This document shows positions 35,704 to 47,790 of a stretch of 64,000 nucleotides of DNA, piece after piece. The stretch is taken from assembly GCF_023856365.1 (NCBI RefSeq), contig NC_064541.1, forward strand, positions 18,104,214 through 18,168,213, read 5' to 3'. Position 1 is the stretch's first letter, and each line of letters opens with the position of its first letter. The position numbers and the translations under genes were made by a program. The notes under the pieces are model-generated. The model worked only from the letters and a program-made list of their open reading frames with translations. It had not been told where the DNA came from and did not search any database. Origin of the DNA: Brienomyrus brachyistius (taxonomy: Eukaryota; Chordata; Actinopteri; Osteoglossiformes; Mormyridae).

Positions 35704-36581
35704 ATTATGACTCTTACTTGCAGTAAATACAGCGTAAACGACATAATTACCTAAAGATGCTTCCTGGCTAAAAGCAAATCAGGCCGTCAACATTGTGAAT
35801 GGGTTCCATTGAGTGTACATTAGTTGAAACTGCGCACAGTAATCATCCTGCTTACTGTATAATGTTAATTTCATTACTTTTTCGCCGACGGAAAGCCTTT
35901 GCAGGTTTGCCAACTCTCACACATCTGGAGTGATTCACAAAACGCTCACAAAAGACATCTAACGGCGAATCCATATTATTCCATTATAAACCTAAAATTA
36001 GCTACATCAAAAGCATTGGGGTAGTCTGCAAATCCTGGGGGCTATTTATAAGGTAATAAAACTGTGGTATACATGTAAATATGTGTGCATGTGTGTGCAG
36101 ACAGTCTCCAATTGAATATCTCACGCCGGCCAGCTATCCAAAGCTGGGAATCCTGCCTTCGTCCCGTAACTATGGCAGAACAAAACATTGATCTGTCACA
36201 GCCTTAAAATCCTGGTCTGCAAATATACGTAGGGTATTATCGGATTATGATGCACATTAAAATGGGTTGCATTGTTATATAAGTTCATTTTCCCCCAAAC
36301 ATTAATATTTATATGACTTTTACTTCATTAAGTCTTAGAAATTATTTAGCAATTCTATTGTTATTATTTTTTTTTGCTAAAATATAAGTTTAGTGCTCCT
36401 CCCCCTGTCTTTGCTATGGTACAGTCCAAGGGAAGCTCACGATGGCCCGCTTTCACAGAATGGGCAGCTGAGCGCTTGCCGTCCTGCTGTAGAGAGTTTG
36501 CTTTTAATTCTCTCATAACTGATTCTGTAAATTCGACTGAGAAGGGTAAACGCAATACGGAGGCTTGCTGGCGTTATAACG

Positions 36582-39500
36582 ATGGCTGCCCCCAAGAAGG
36601 GTGATCTTTCTGCCACAGAAAAGGACCTTTTCCAGGTTATTTCTGCAGGTAAGTCAGGTCGTATTAAATGCCCGGCTAATCAAACGTGAATCATTTTCCG
36701 TAACTAACGTGTGAAAATATAAGACATTGACAGCAGGAGTTCTCGACAGCTTAGTTGTTAACAGTTTAAATTAAACATTCGTGGTGCTACGTTCATTTGT
36801 TATTCTTTTAGCTTGTAGGCAGTTAGCTTATATTGGCTAACGCATTAGGCCGCGCGCACTCATCTCGTGCGACATTAGCTAGCTGGTTAGTTACCTGCCG
36901 ATTAATGCTGTGGTTTAATTAGCTGCCACTTCAACAGAACAGTATATTTTAAATCAATGTATTTCAAATCTGAAACAAATGAGCTTGCTTGCTATATGCA
37001 CCGATGCATGAGGTTATATCGTTCTTTCCCCAGCCTAACTAATTTGGTAACCAGTTCGCTATATTTGTTTTCTATCTATTTTATTAGGCAATGTACAGGA
37101 AGCTTCACGGTTATTGGGATGTAAGGATGTTCGAGTCAATTGTTTAGATGAGGTAAGAAAAACGTAAGCCTAAGAATGTCGACATTATTGGATACGAGTA
37201 TATTATATGTGTATTTCCACGCAAAATATATATACTGATATTGCTACCTGTTGGTGTATTTTAATAAATGTCATTGACGTTTATTCATAATATGTAAAAA
37301 TGAGGTATCTTAATTCTTGTAAGTGTTTCATGAAACGGTAATGTGTAAAATATTGTTTATAAATATGTATCTGGTAAATGCAGAGTATTAATGTTCCCCT
37401 TGATTCATTCACACGAATGTACTGCCTGCTTCTACAAACACGTGCACGTGTGATAGAAGAACAAGCGATCTTTCGTATGCAAACATATGGCTATGACTTG
37501 AGTGGTCTGTGTTGCACTTAAAAGACCACCATAATAGCGAGGTACCACTAGATGTAGTGCACAGGTTTCTCCTGATACCTTTATTAGGAATGGGACAGAT
37601 CACAAAGGTCTGAGCGTCATGTACCACACTGTCAGAAGCAGATGTGGCAGCATTTGCTTAATTCTTCTAGATTCGAATTGAAGCTTGTTCTTTTAAAAAT
37701 TTGACCAGTCACTTTTGTAATATCACTTTTGTTCTGCAGGTTCCTAAAAGCACTGCAATTACAAAAATACAGTGAATGAATAATTTGCATTTGTAACTGA
37801 TGCTAAAGTTAACTTATAGCGCGATTATTTTGTGATGAGCAATTTAAAGTGTGCGACTCCAAAACTGTTTGGATGTAATGTGTGATGACACAAATAATAG
37901 CCTGCTAGACGAACAATGGCATGTTATCATCTGCCAAACAAACACTAGCATGTGTTCTTACCTGTTTGTTACCCTTCTGTCTTCAGTACGGCATGACCCC
38001 CCTCATGCATGCTGCGTATAAGGGCAGGGCCGACATGTGCAAACTGCTCCTGCAGCATGGGGCTGATGTGAACTGCAACGAACACGAGCATGGGTACACT
38101 GCCCTCATGTTTGCCGGGCTGTCAGGTGGGTGTTGACGAATTAACAGCGGCCCAGAGTGCTCTGTAACACGGTCGGGGACGGGACTCTCAAACCCTGGGC
38201 CTTGCTGACCCCACAGGGAAGACGGACATCACCAGGATGATGCTTGATGCTGGGGCAGACACAGACGTGGTCAACTCAGTCGGTCGCACCGCAGCTCAGA
38301 TGGCCGCCTTTGTAGGTAAGATGGTCTTAGCAGGCTGGTAGGAAGGATATCAGCATTGAGCAGAGAGATGGTTATAAGCATAGGTCCTGTGACCTAAGGC
38401 TGCCATAGTTCAAGAGGAGCATGACAAAGAAACTAAGGATGTATGTCTTATAACCTCTTTATGATCCTTTCTTAGTTACCATTGCACAGTGTATCCATGC
38501 TCTTTTGAGCGGAGATGCAACAATTTTTCGCTTTATGTTTTTCTTCCTCCCAGGCCAGCATGACTGTGTAACTGTGATCAACAATTTCTTCTCCCGGTCG
38601 AGACTGGAGTATTACACGAAAGCCCAGGGTTTGGAGAAGGAGCCCAAGTTGCCTCCCAAACTGGCAGGACCGCTGCACAAAATCATCATGACCACCAACC
38701 TCAGCCCCGTGAAGGTAGTAGCTGGTGCTCGAAAATTGTGGCTCCATCTTAGCCCATCCTCTGGGTGTGACCTCAGTTTAGTAGAATAAATGGCATCAGC
38801 TGTTCGTGACACACCAGTCCCCTGTGTTTGATATTGCTGCTGGTGAACTGTAACCTATGGCCACTGCCTCCTTCAGATTGTAATGCTGGTGAAGGAGAAC
38901 CCACTATTAATGGACGTGGAGCCTTTGGAGAAATGCTACAAGGTGCTGGACCTGATCTGTGAGAAGTGCTTGAAGCAGCAGGACATGAACGAGGTACTGG
39001 CCATGAAGATGCACTTCATCAGCTGCGTGCTGCAGAAGTGCTGCACCTTCCTCAGGGAGTGTGAGGACAAGTTGGACGCATTCGTCAAGAGGTACCTGCC
39101 CGTCAGAGCTGCCGCCTCAGTGTTGTGCCTGAATCCAAACACAGATCTTTGCCCTTTCTTTACCAGTACAGAATTTTCTTTTTACAATCCCTATAAAAGG
39201 CCCACTTCCATTCAAACTCTACTCTTCACAGCCTGTTGAAAGGCCGGGACAGCGACGGGTTTCCGCAGTATCAGGAGAAGTTCATCCGGGAGTGTATCCG
39301 GAAGTTTCCCTACTGCGATACAACTCTGCTCCAGCAGTTGGTCAGGAGCATCGCTCCTGTGGAAATTGTAAGTCTCTTTCTCCTTCAGGGATATTTGGCA
39401 GTACGTCACTCGTCCATTTATGAAGCACTGACTATTTCGTATTTGTCATCAGCATGTTATACAGAGCTGTTGTAATTTCTGCCTTGTCATTTATGAAGAT

Positions 39501-42364
39501 TGATAATATTCATTATTTTTCAGATAAAGAGCCAGTCCTGAATGGTGTCTGAGTGATAGTAGAAGATGCCTCAATTAACATTTACCATGCTTATTGTATC
39601 CAGGGTAATGACCCCACAGCCCTCTCGGTTCTGACCCAAGCCATCACCGGCCAAGTGGGCTTCATGGATGCTGAGTTTTGCACTGCCTGTGGAGAAAAGG
39701 GGGCCAGCAAAAGGTGTTCCATCTGTAAAATGGTAAGCGTGTCCACAGCCAAGGGACTCGGCTGGGAATTCTGTTTTTAACTCTGGGTCGGTGTGTAGCT
39801 CAGTGGGTTAGAAGGTAGATGATTCAGATCCTGTGGTCGCCAGGATAAGAGGGCTCTCGAGCAAGATCCATAACATCAGTTGCTCCCAGAACTGGCAGGT
39901 CCTACTTAACTCAGCTGGGATAAAATTGAGAAGTGACTAACAGCATCTGCTGTGTAAATGTTAATGTAAAACCACAGTTAGCAGTTCGGATGCAGGCATG
40001 AATGCTTCCTTTGTTGCTGTTTTAAATACTTTTCTAACCGTGTTAATTATAGAGGTACAGTCAAACCTCGGATTGCGAGAAACTTGATTTGCGAGTGTTT
40101 TGCAAGACGAGCAAAATTTTTAAATTTTTAACTTGATAAATGAGCGAGGTCTTGCAATACGAGTATTACGTATACGCTTTGTCTGCTGAGCGTCACGTGA
40201 TCACAACTGAGCTGATGGTTCTTCTCTCTCGCTGCGGGATTGTGGGTAATCGTTTCCCATGCTCAGTGTCAGTCGGCGTGCCTCACTCGTATAGCCAAAA
40301 TTTAGTAGAAAAGCACCATCCAAATAAGGGCATAGCAGTGCGAGCGATGAATCTGTTTAACGACAATGCAATGTCCACATTTCCGCAAAATCGAAAAGGA
40401 GGCAAAAGCGGCTGTCATTGGACAGGTTCCTTGTTAGTCGCACAAAAAAAGAAAGATTCCAGTGAGCCAACAGATAGCAGTGATTCCATTAGTTATAATG
40501 AAAGTCCTCCTACAAATTAGCCCTTCTCTTCTCTCTCTCGTCTCCTTCACACCATCCACGATTCTTTTCAAAGGTAAAGTGCAGGTTGATTTGTTTTATG
40601 TATATTTACTTTATATTTTGTACTAATCATTTTGATTAGTGAATATTCTTGGGTTGTGGAACGAACCTCGTTTCCATTATTTCTACGGGGAAAATTTGCT
40701 TTGATATAGAAGTGCTTTGGATTTTGGTTTTCAGAATGAATTATGCTCGCAGTCCAAGGTTTTACTGTAGTTGTTATTTAACATAGAGTGGTATGTAAAC
40801 TGAAGCTGTTTCCCTTGTAATCTGCTTACAGGTGATGTACTGTGACCCCACCTGCCAGAAACTCCACTGGTTCACGCATAAAAAGGTCTGCAAAAAGCTG
40901 CAGGAGCAGAGGGAGAAGCAGGAGACCAGATCAGCACTAATGATGGACAAGCAAGCTAACGGTATGAGCATTGTTTTGTATTGGGTGTGTCATATCCAGT
41001 GTTGGTAGTAACGCATTACAAAGGTAATTCCCCTTCTTTTGACTGTAACAAGTAATGTAGCTAATTACCTTTTCAAATTAAATAACTTAAAGTTAAAAGC
41101 ACTGAAATTTAAATGAGCTCCTTACTCGTTACTTTTGTCTTGCATGAAAATATTAATGGACAAATGCAGCATATTTCTCTAATTTCCTGTTTATGATCTA
41201 ATGTCATTTGACCTTACTGTGGCACAATAAATGGGGTGATATTAGGTATGGTGATAGATAAAATTTGTCTTGCACTGTCACAGCAGCAACACTAAAATAA
41301 GATGACTACTGAGACAGAACACATGCATAGGCACAATGTTACCGAAATGCGTTAAAATCCATCGGCAAAGCATTTCCCTGAGGTCATTTGCTCACAGTAA
41401 CAATGTTGCAGAGTTATCGCTACTAAATATTTATTCGACATTCCCTAGGTTGTCTGCGCAATATATTTCAACAGCAACATCATGTTGATGAGATTACTGT
41501 GCGCCGTTTAACCTACTGTTGTTTTTCCCGGTTAGACTATATAACCCACAATAGGCTTATGCTGAATATATTTATATACTATAGGCTAGATTTCTTCAGT
41601 TTATCCCACTTGTAGGTATATTGTTTAAAACCGTATATCAAACAATTTAACTGAATAAAAGTTTTACGTTCATTGTTTTAGGGATCTTGTCCACTACAAT
41701 TTTATTGATCATTCCTTTTCAAGATTACCTGGTATATGTTTCAGTATACTGTAAATCAGCTTACAGTTTACACGTGTTCTCCGTGACAATGATAATCATT
41801 TTCATCCTTGCCATTTAAATCACTCCTAGACGGGTTTGTGAGAAACTTGCATGGAATCCCTTTACTTCATAAATACCCCTATATGTAGTACAACAAAATC
41901 ACATCTGTTCTTTGACCAAACCACTATTAAAGCTTGGATTTCTTCAATTGTCCATGCGTCCATTATTATAAGCTTTATTTTTTCTTACTTTGTTTAGCAT
42001 GCTTTTCTGAGTTAATAACTTTTTCCAAGACGGTGGACGTATTGAGTTTCAGAGACGGGCTGTTTGCGTAACCCATCGACAGTGTTTGCAAGTCCCACCA
42101 CAAAGTACCAAAAAAGTACCCCAGCTGGTGCCCTGTGTGTAATGGAATTCGATGTTTATTATAAAAATTTCTCTTTGCATGAAATTGCGGTATGACTAGA
42201 TCATGCTTTTCTTTTTTGTTATACCAGAAGACAACAAGCCTGTGGAGGAGGCGACCGGTTTGGTGCAGGAACTCGCCATACAGAAAGAAGAGGATTCCCC
42301 ATCTGACCCTTCAGTTGTCCAGCCTGGTCCAGCGGTCCCTGATGCTCCTTCGGTCAATCTGTAA
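36582..42364 (+). CDS. ankmy2: ANKMY2, ankyrin repeat and MYND zinc-finger protein
   Basis: ANKMY2 is a cilium-linked adaptor. It is reported to bind FKBP38 and to help deliver adenylyl cyclases to cilia in Hedgehog signalling. Ten exons join in phase: 36582-36648, 37088-37152, 37987-38125, 38217-38315, 38554-38714, 38877-39091, 39232-39367, 39604-39732, 40832-40961 and 42228-42364. They give 425 residues (human about 441). Ankyrin repeats span about 45-125 ([20 protein letters not shown], then [12 protein letters not shown]). The MYND finger is at 320-357, C-x2-C, C-x2-C, C-x3-C, H-x3-H and C, and is split by an intron after CSICKM. The acidic tail is poorly conserved. The start ATG follows a short 5'UTR. 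It is divergent from TSPAN13 and convergent with LRRC72. Confidence 0.96.
39785..39965 (+). repeat. tRNA-derived SINE in the ANKMY2 MYND intron
   Basis: GTGTGTAGCTCAGTGGGTTAG is a tRNA A-box head. GAGCAAGATCCATAACATCAG and AGCATCTGCTGTGTAAATG match the body and tail layout of common fish SINEs. The B-box is decayed. Confidence 0.55.
40056..40769. mobile_element. Tigger/pogo-type non-autonomous element
   Basis: Terminal inverted repeats TACAGTCAAACCTCGGATTG... and ...CAGTCCAAGGTTTTACTGTA with TA at both ends, about 714 bases. The interior frame at about 40437-40518 encodes [20 protein letters not shown], which looks like the tail of a Tigger transposase. The core is deleted. It is inserted in the ANKMY2 intron that splits the MYND finger. 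Confidence 0.75.
40996..41150. repeat. Possible hAT-type repeat fragment
   Basis: CAGTGTTGGTAGTAACGCATTACAAAGG resembles the start of the common fish 'GTAACGCATTACAAAGTAA' repeat. I could not find the other end. The rest of this ANKMY2 intron to 42227 is AT-rich and unannotated. Confidence 0.35.
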
Positions 42365-45331
42365 CAGGACTTCCTGTGTACAGCGTGTAGACTGTGTAGA
42401 CTCTGCAGTCTTGATACTGTGACAGTAGCCACATGAAGCAAGATAAGGTCGTGTTTCCCAGCCAGTGAGACCGATGGACGGTAGTGTGAAGAAACCAGTC
42501 CGGCATGCGTGAAACACTCAGGCTTCCAGTTTGTTCGGTACAAAAGGGGCGGCCCTAGAAGGCCGCAATGCTACGCCAAAGTTCTGCAGCTCTCTTGCAC
42601 ACAAGTCAACAAGAGTGTCACCGTATATTTGTTCCTTCAGCTGAATCTTAACGTGGACGCTGAAAAACTGCAAACTATGTATATTTTAATGCTGATAAAT
42701 GTCATTTAAACTGATAAATGTCATATTTTTTTCTTTCTGCATTGTCAGTCATTCCAAAAGAACACATTCGCAGAGGACATCCAGAATATTTACTTTTCCT
42801 TGGTAAGCCTTGGCTTCTACTGGTGGTGATTCAGAGAGCAGTTCCTGTCATGGGCTGAATTTGTGACCAACATGCATAGTCTTTTTTTAACTATGAGTGA
42901 AATGAAAATTCTAAATAATTATAATTTTCAGTTGACGGGTTATTCATATAAGGACAGCAGTCATAAAAAATGTATAACTTTCTGATGTGAAATAATTGGC
43001 CAATATTTAATTTGTCATGCGTTGCTAAAACATTCTTGAGGTTTGAAGGATGTTATAGAAATCATTCTACTACACAGTTGTTTGGTGAATAATTAGTGAA
43101 CTTTCAACTAGTTGCATCAGCAGTAACTGTGTTTTGGGCATATGTCTTTGCTGACTGGTGTAACAATATTTGCTATGGTTTGTGAAGATATTTCTGTCAA
43201 GTATCCCGTTATATATTTGCATTGGTTGTTAGATTGGTCTGTCTCCCCATTTCTAACTTTAGCTTGGACCTTTGGATATAACATGGTTATAGGGTCCTAG
43301 CCTGTGTGCAAAGTTGGGCAAAAAACACCAAATTAAAATGACAAATTATTACAGAACACAAGGAAAGAACAGCAGAGCAGGTGAGATATGCAGCTTCTTG
43401 CTTGTTGTCTGGTTCTCTAACCTGATACCTGACTGACACAAAATGGACAGAAATATTGAATTTTTAATGTGAACTCAGATCTCCGGTCTTTTTTTATTTT
43501 TGCAGAATAGCTTCAAACCATTAAAATGCATGTAGCCAAATTGAACATTAGCGTAGATTTTTTGATACATGCCATTAGCTATGTGGCATTGAGGGTACAC
43601 TTGCTAAATGTGTGTGTAGAATAACTTTCAACATCGCTGTGTGTAACCAACCACCGCCCCCCACCCGGAATGATGGTGGGCAAAGCCGGGTGTTCTTCTT
43701 TTTTTTTTTTATTATTTATTTTACTTTTTACCACTTGTGATTTAACTTGGGTACATCTGTGTGAAAACCATGTGGTGATAATAAATAATATAATTGTAGA
43801 TTATTGAATTCTTTAAGTAATAAACACGATGTTATTTCAGTGCTAAACAGTACATGCAAGACATGCCTTGTATGTTTTCGACCAAATTTACATGATTATA
43901 TAGCTTAATTATTGCTGGTTTATTGGTGTATTTACATAGGATTGCATTTTACTTAATACGGGTATGAAGTTGCTCTGATCTTAAGTAGATGGATTTATCT
44001 GATATAGAGAGAGACAGGGGAAACACTGATACAAGCACATGCACATTTTATTTTGTGCTTTTTCCATATTCTTGATGGTCCCGGGGTATTTCCATGGGTT
44101 GTTACAATCACATGCGGCCTTAAAATGATGTGGCGTGAAATCCTATATTATTCATCCATTGCTTTGGTTGGCAAGTTCCTAATGCGTCTCATGCACGATT
44201 CATACAGCAAATCACAGTTATGCCTCTGTGCCAATAAATGGTGGTTTATGCTCCCAAGTGCTGCTGTTTTCATTTTGAGATGTATAATGTATTAACATGG
44301 GAAGCGAGAGTGAAGCTGTATGGAAAACCGATACATCTTATCAATATTTAACTCTGAATTAGTGTTAGTTGTTACAGTGGCGACATAAATGTCATCCCAC
44401 TGTTACCTTATCTGTTCATAAGGATAATAATCAGCAAAAAAAAAAAATCATTTAATTAGTAGTATTTGCAACTCATTCAAATAATGAGAATGATTAGTTT
44501 AATATTACTTCAGATTATTTGTCTTGTGTAAGACATGCCTGAACTAAAGTAGATTGGGGTATTTGCCAATCTCAAGGTGTTTGGCCTACACAAATCATCT
44601 GAACTTGATGGTGATTATTTTTGGTTCTGCTCTTCTGCTGTGTCTGTACCGGCCTGAAGGGATGATGGTCCAGTCAGTGGAGAATAGTATTTTGGATCTC
44701 TGCACTGAAGCATTCACAGTCTGGCCAAGTGCGGCTCTGAAAATGAGCAAAGGTCATGGTAATTAAGTTTTCAATTGCATTGATTATGCAAAATGACTTC
44801 CCTGACTGAAGTTGCAAAAATGTATTGTATTCAAACACAAAAACAATAGTGACTGCATAAGAAACATCAATAATATTCATGTTAACTGAACAAATAATTG
44901 AAGAGTGCTAGCCTGTCAAAGCAGTGTATGCTAAAGATGAGATTGTACTCTGCATTGAGCAAGAAAGGTACTGCACTTACTATATTATAGTGCTGTGTAC
45001 ACAACTGTAAGAGGATATACTCTAAACTAGATTATTTTTAAAGATTTCACAATTTTTCAATCAATCAAATTTTGAAAAGGGATTTGCATCTCTTTTTTTC
45101 TAAAATTACAGCTTGGTCCATGCTTATTGATGCTGTCTTCTTGATAGAGGTTTACCTGAAGTTGACTGCCTTATTTTAGCAGGTCTAAGCAATGAAATGC
45201 AATGAGAACGACGCCACTAATCAGAATTAGCAGCAACAGTAAAAGATGAGAAACTGATCTGGTGGAGAGGCTTATCTGTAAAGTTCATCCTTCGGCAAGT
45301 CAGGGGTTTGTTGCATCCTTACCAGGACGAA
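42365..45331. other. Convergent 3' region of ANKMY2 and LRRC72
   Basis: The 3'UTRs of both genes probably occupy the ends, but no convincing canonical AATAAA close to the ANKMY2 stop was found. There are T-rich runs at about 43701-43725 and an A run near 44436. No other gene recognised. Confidence 0.5.
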
Positions 45332-47790
45332 TCAGCTCTCAACCCTATTTCCCGCTATTGGACCAAACTCTGCTCGGCGCCCAAACGCCACAGTCTGCTG
45401 GACTCTGTGTCTCTCTGGGCTGAACATCTGGAATGCTGAGATTTTTTCCTCCCGTTTCACTTCTGACAGGAGCACATTTATTTATTCTGTCAAAGACGGT
45501 CTCTAAGGGTGCCTGTGCACTGTTATTCAATGATGAAATTAGCTAACAATTCAGTGCTATGTTACAAGTCCTTGAATATGAAATAGCAACCATAAATTAC
45601 AGCTCTTTTATGTCGAGCAAAAGAATTTCAATAAAAGTTAAATGAATGAAGTGCTGGTTAATTAATGATAATACATAAAAGCCTATATTGTTCTCCTTTA
45701 GAACATTATTTATTTATGATTTTATATAGTATTTTTGTTACATTTTGTATATTGTATTTAAATATCCTGCAGACTTATGAATGTGAGTGTCTGATGTGTT
45801 TTCATTACATTTCGGTATTTCATTCCGCAATGTAGCTGAAAACCATGTTCAATCTTTTTGTAATATTTACCTCTTCTATCCAATATGAGCACAGATGGCA
45901 AGTGATGAGCCACATAGCTTCGATACTGAGGGTTTTCTGTGAAAGGGTTCAGGAAAAAACCTGGAAACAGATGTGTATTTTAATAAATCCTAAGTAAGTC
46001 TTTTTTTTTTTAATGTAGACCTAAATTTGACAGCACTGCTACATCCTTCGACATAATTTATGGTTAGAAATGTTTCTGCCCAAAAGATTCTTGATAAAAA
46101 TAACGTTCGGCAGACATCTGAAACTGGTAGTGTTAAGAGAAAAGGAACTGAGGAGACAAAGGGCCACATAGAAGAAGCACAGAGCTATACACAGCGCATC
46201 CTTGGACTTACTGAGAGTGTGGAGCTGCTGAGCTCGCCTCAGTTCGGCCACCGACGCCTCCAGATTCTCCAGCTGGTTGTTGTGTAGGAGCAGAACCTGC
46301 AGGCAGCTCAGGTAACTGAGGGCCCCTGTGTGTGAGGGACAATCACAGCCAATATTTCTATTTAATAATAATAATCGATACTTTATTGATCCCCGTAGGG
46401 AAATTGTCTTTACGCCTCCCACAACTTGCTCTTTTTTCATAGAGGAAGTTGTCTGCGAAGGGCTGCCACCCGTAGCTGCGCCCAGGGAGCTGAGGGTTAA
46501 GGGCCTTGCTCAAGGACCCACAGGCTGAGGCTGGGTTTGAACCTGCAACCTTCTGATTACAGGCACACAAGCTTAGCCCACAGAGCAACACACTGCCCAT
46601 TTAACTGACCAGTAATTGTGTAGTTTAAGAATAAAACGCATTAAGGGGAGAAGTATCCTTTATCTTGGAAACACTAACAGACTAGCTAACACTAACTAAC
46701 TGGGGTACCCCGGCTGGGACCCCCCCTTAGTTGAGCGAATTTTACCAAGCACCCCCCTATTGACCCCCCCCCCCCCCCCCTTGCTGAGAGACTCCCTTGT
46801 CCCCCCCTCTGCCCCTGCTTGGAGGGGTATAGTACTTTTTCCATACCAAAACCCAACCAGTTTATGTTGTCGACTCTATTGTTTATGTTGTCGACATTAT
46901 TTTACATTAAGAATCATTGCTATAATAATGATTTTGCAAGCAAGTATTACAATATAGCATGAATGTGTACCTGAAATTGAGGTGATTTTATTATTTTGAA
47001 GATAAAGTTTGGTCAAGCAGCAGCTGGTAGGCAGGGAGGAGATCTTTGTTATCTGAAAAGTTTACCAAAATCAGTTAAGGCATATACATAAAAATCACCT
47101 TTCCATGATATAAAAATGTATTCATTTTAAATAATACATGTTTTCTTATACACCCACCCATATTCTGACTGCAAGTAAGGGTCATAGGGTAATACGTATT
47201 TTTTTACCCATTTTAATTACATTTCACTTACAGATGAGATATAAACTTTGCCACATACTACGGGTTGGTTACACATGTAAACTTGTTTTATATACCTACG
47301 TTTGTTTAATTTTGTGAGTAGAAAAGTCGGGTTTTTTTTTACTGTAGTTATCATATTAAAGCTTAACAGTTCTATTTAGCTATTTTCCCAGTAATTAAAT
47401 ACGTAACTTGGGTTAAATGACCCATAAATACCCACCGTGTTGTTATTCAGCCATAGGTATCGAAGCATTCGGAATTTTGACAGATTCGGGATCATAACCA
47501 TTTTTCTAAATCAAAAAACAAGATAAGCAAATATTTGAGCATACGTTGTAAATAGGGTTTTAAACTTGGGGACAGTGTTACTCACTGATTTGCTAGATAC
47601 AGCTGAGTGATATCGATGGTCCTCTTAATTCCAAAGTTCCGACGAAGGACGTCGATTTTCCGGTGTTCCTAAAATTAATGGCCGATATATATTGCATGTA
47701 GATTTTGATGAGATCTCATCGGTAGTGCTTACAATACATATATATATAAAAATCTGCCGCTAAGGGGTTTACCTTTTCACACATGTCCAT
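45332..47790 (-). CDS. lrrc72: LRRC72, leucine-rich repeat protein
   Basis: LRRC72 is a little-studied leucine-rich-repeat protein, probably cilium or flagellum linked. Minus-strand exons in order: 47790-47773, 47668-47586, 47505-47436, 47052-46971, 46325-46212, 45960-45871 and 45462-45332. All phases agree, giving 195 residues and a TGA stop. The first coding exon is only 18 bases (MDMCEK), and an in-frame TAA lies just upstream of the ATG. LRR units include LRYLWLNNNT, LTKLYLQNNKITSIS and LQVLLLHNNQLENLE. They are followed by the capping LNPFTENPQYRSYV...LPSVLILDRR and a basic tail with VQQTVAFGRR. The last exon is in a different frame from the longer ORF seen at 45345-45530. The human protein is longer. 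It is divergent from SOSTDC1. Confidence 0.88.
46358..46600 (-). repeat. tRNA-derived SINE (family B), second copy
   Basis: It matches 27573-27812 closely along its length, including the GATCAATAAAGTATCGATTATTATTATT-type end. It lies in the LRRC72 intron upstream of the 46325-46212 exon. Confidence 0.75.
46715..46810. repeat. C-rich low-complexity tract
   Basis: Several runs of 6 to 17 Cs within about 100 bases, in an LRRC72 intron. Confidence 0.8.

Larger units (their letters stand above)
33433..36581. other. Divergent intergenic region TSPAN13 / ANKMY2, no BZW2 seen
   Basis: About 3.1 kb between two divergent start codons. It contains three SINEs and a small MITE (listed). A minus-strand CCAAT near 33588 and a GC-richer patch at 33510-33610 suit a TSPAN13 promoter. 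I looked for BZW2 exons in all frames and saw none. Confidence 0.6.

Noticed and set aside
40140..40520. A 126-residue ORF as a gene
   Set aside because: It lies wholly inside the Tigger-type element between its inverted ends, and only its tail resembles transposase.
45345..45530. A 61-residue minus-strand ORF containing FDRINKCAPV
   Set aside because: The conserved LRRC72 tail (VQQTVAFGRR) lies in a different frame of the same bases, and that frame joins the preceding exon in phase.
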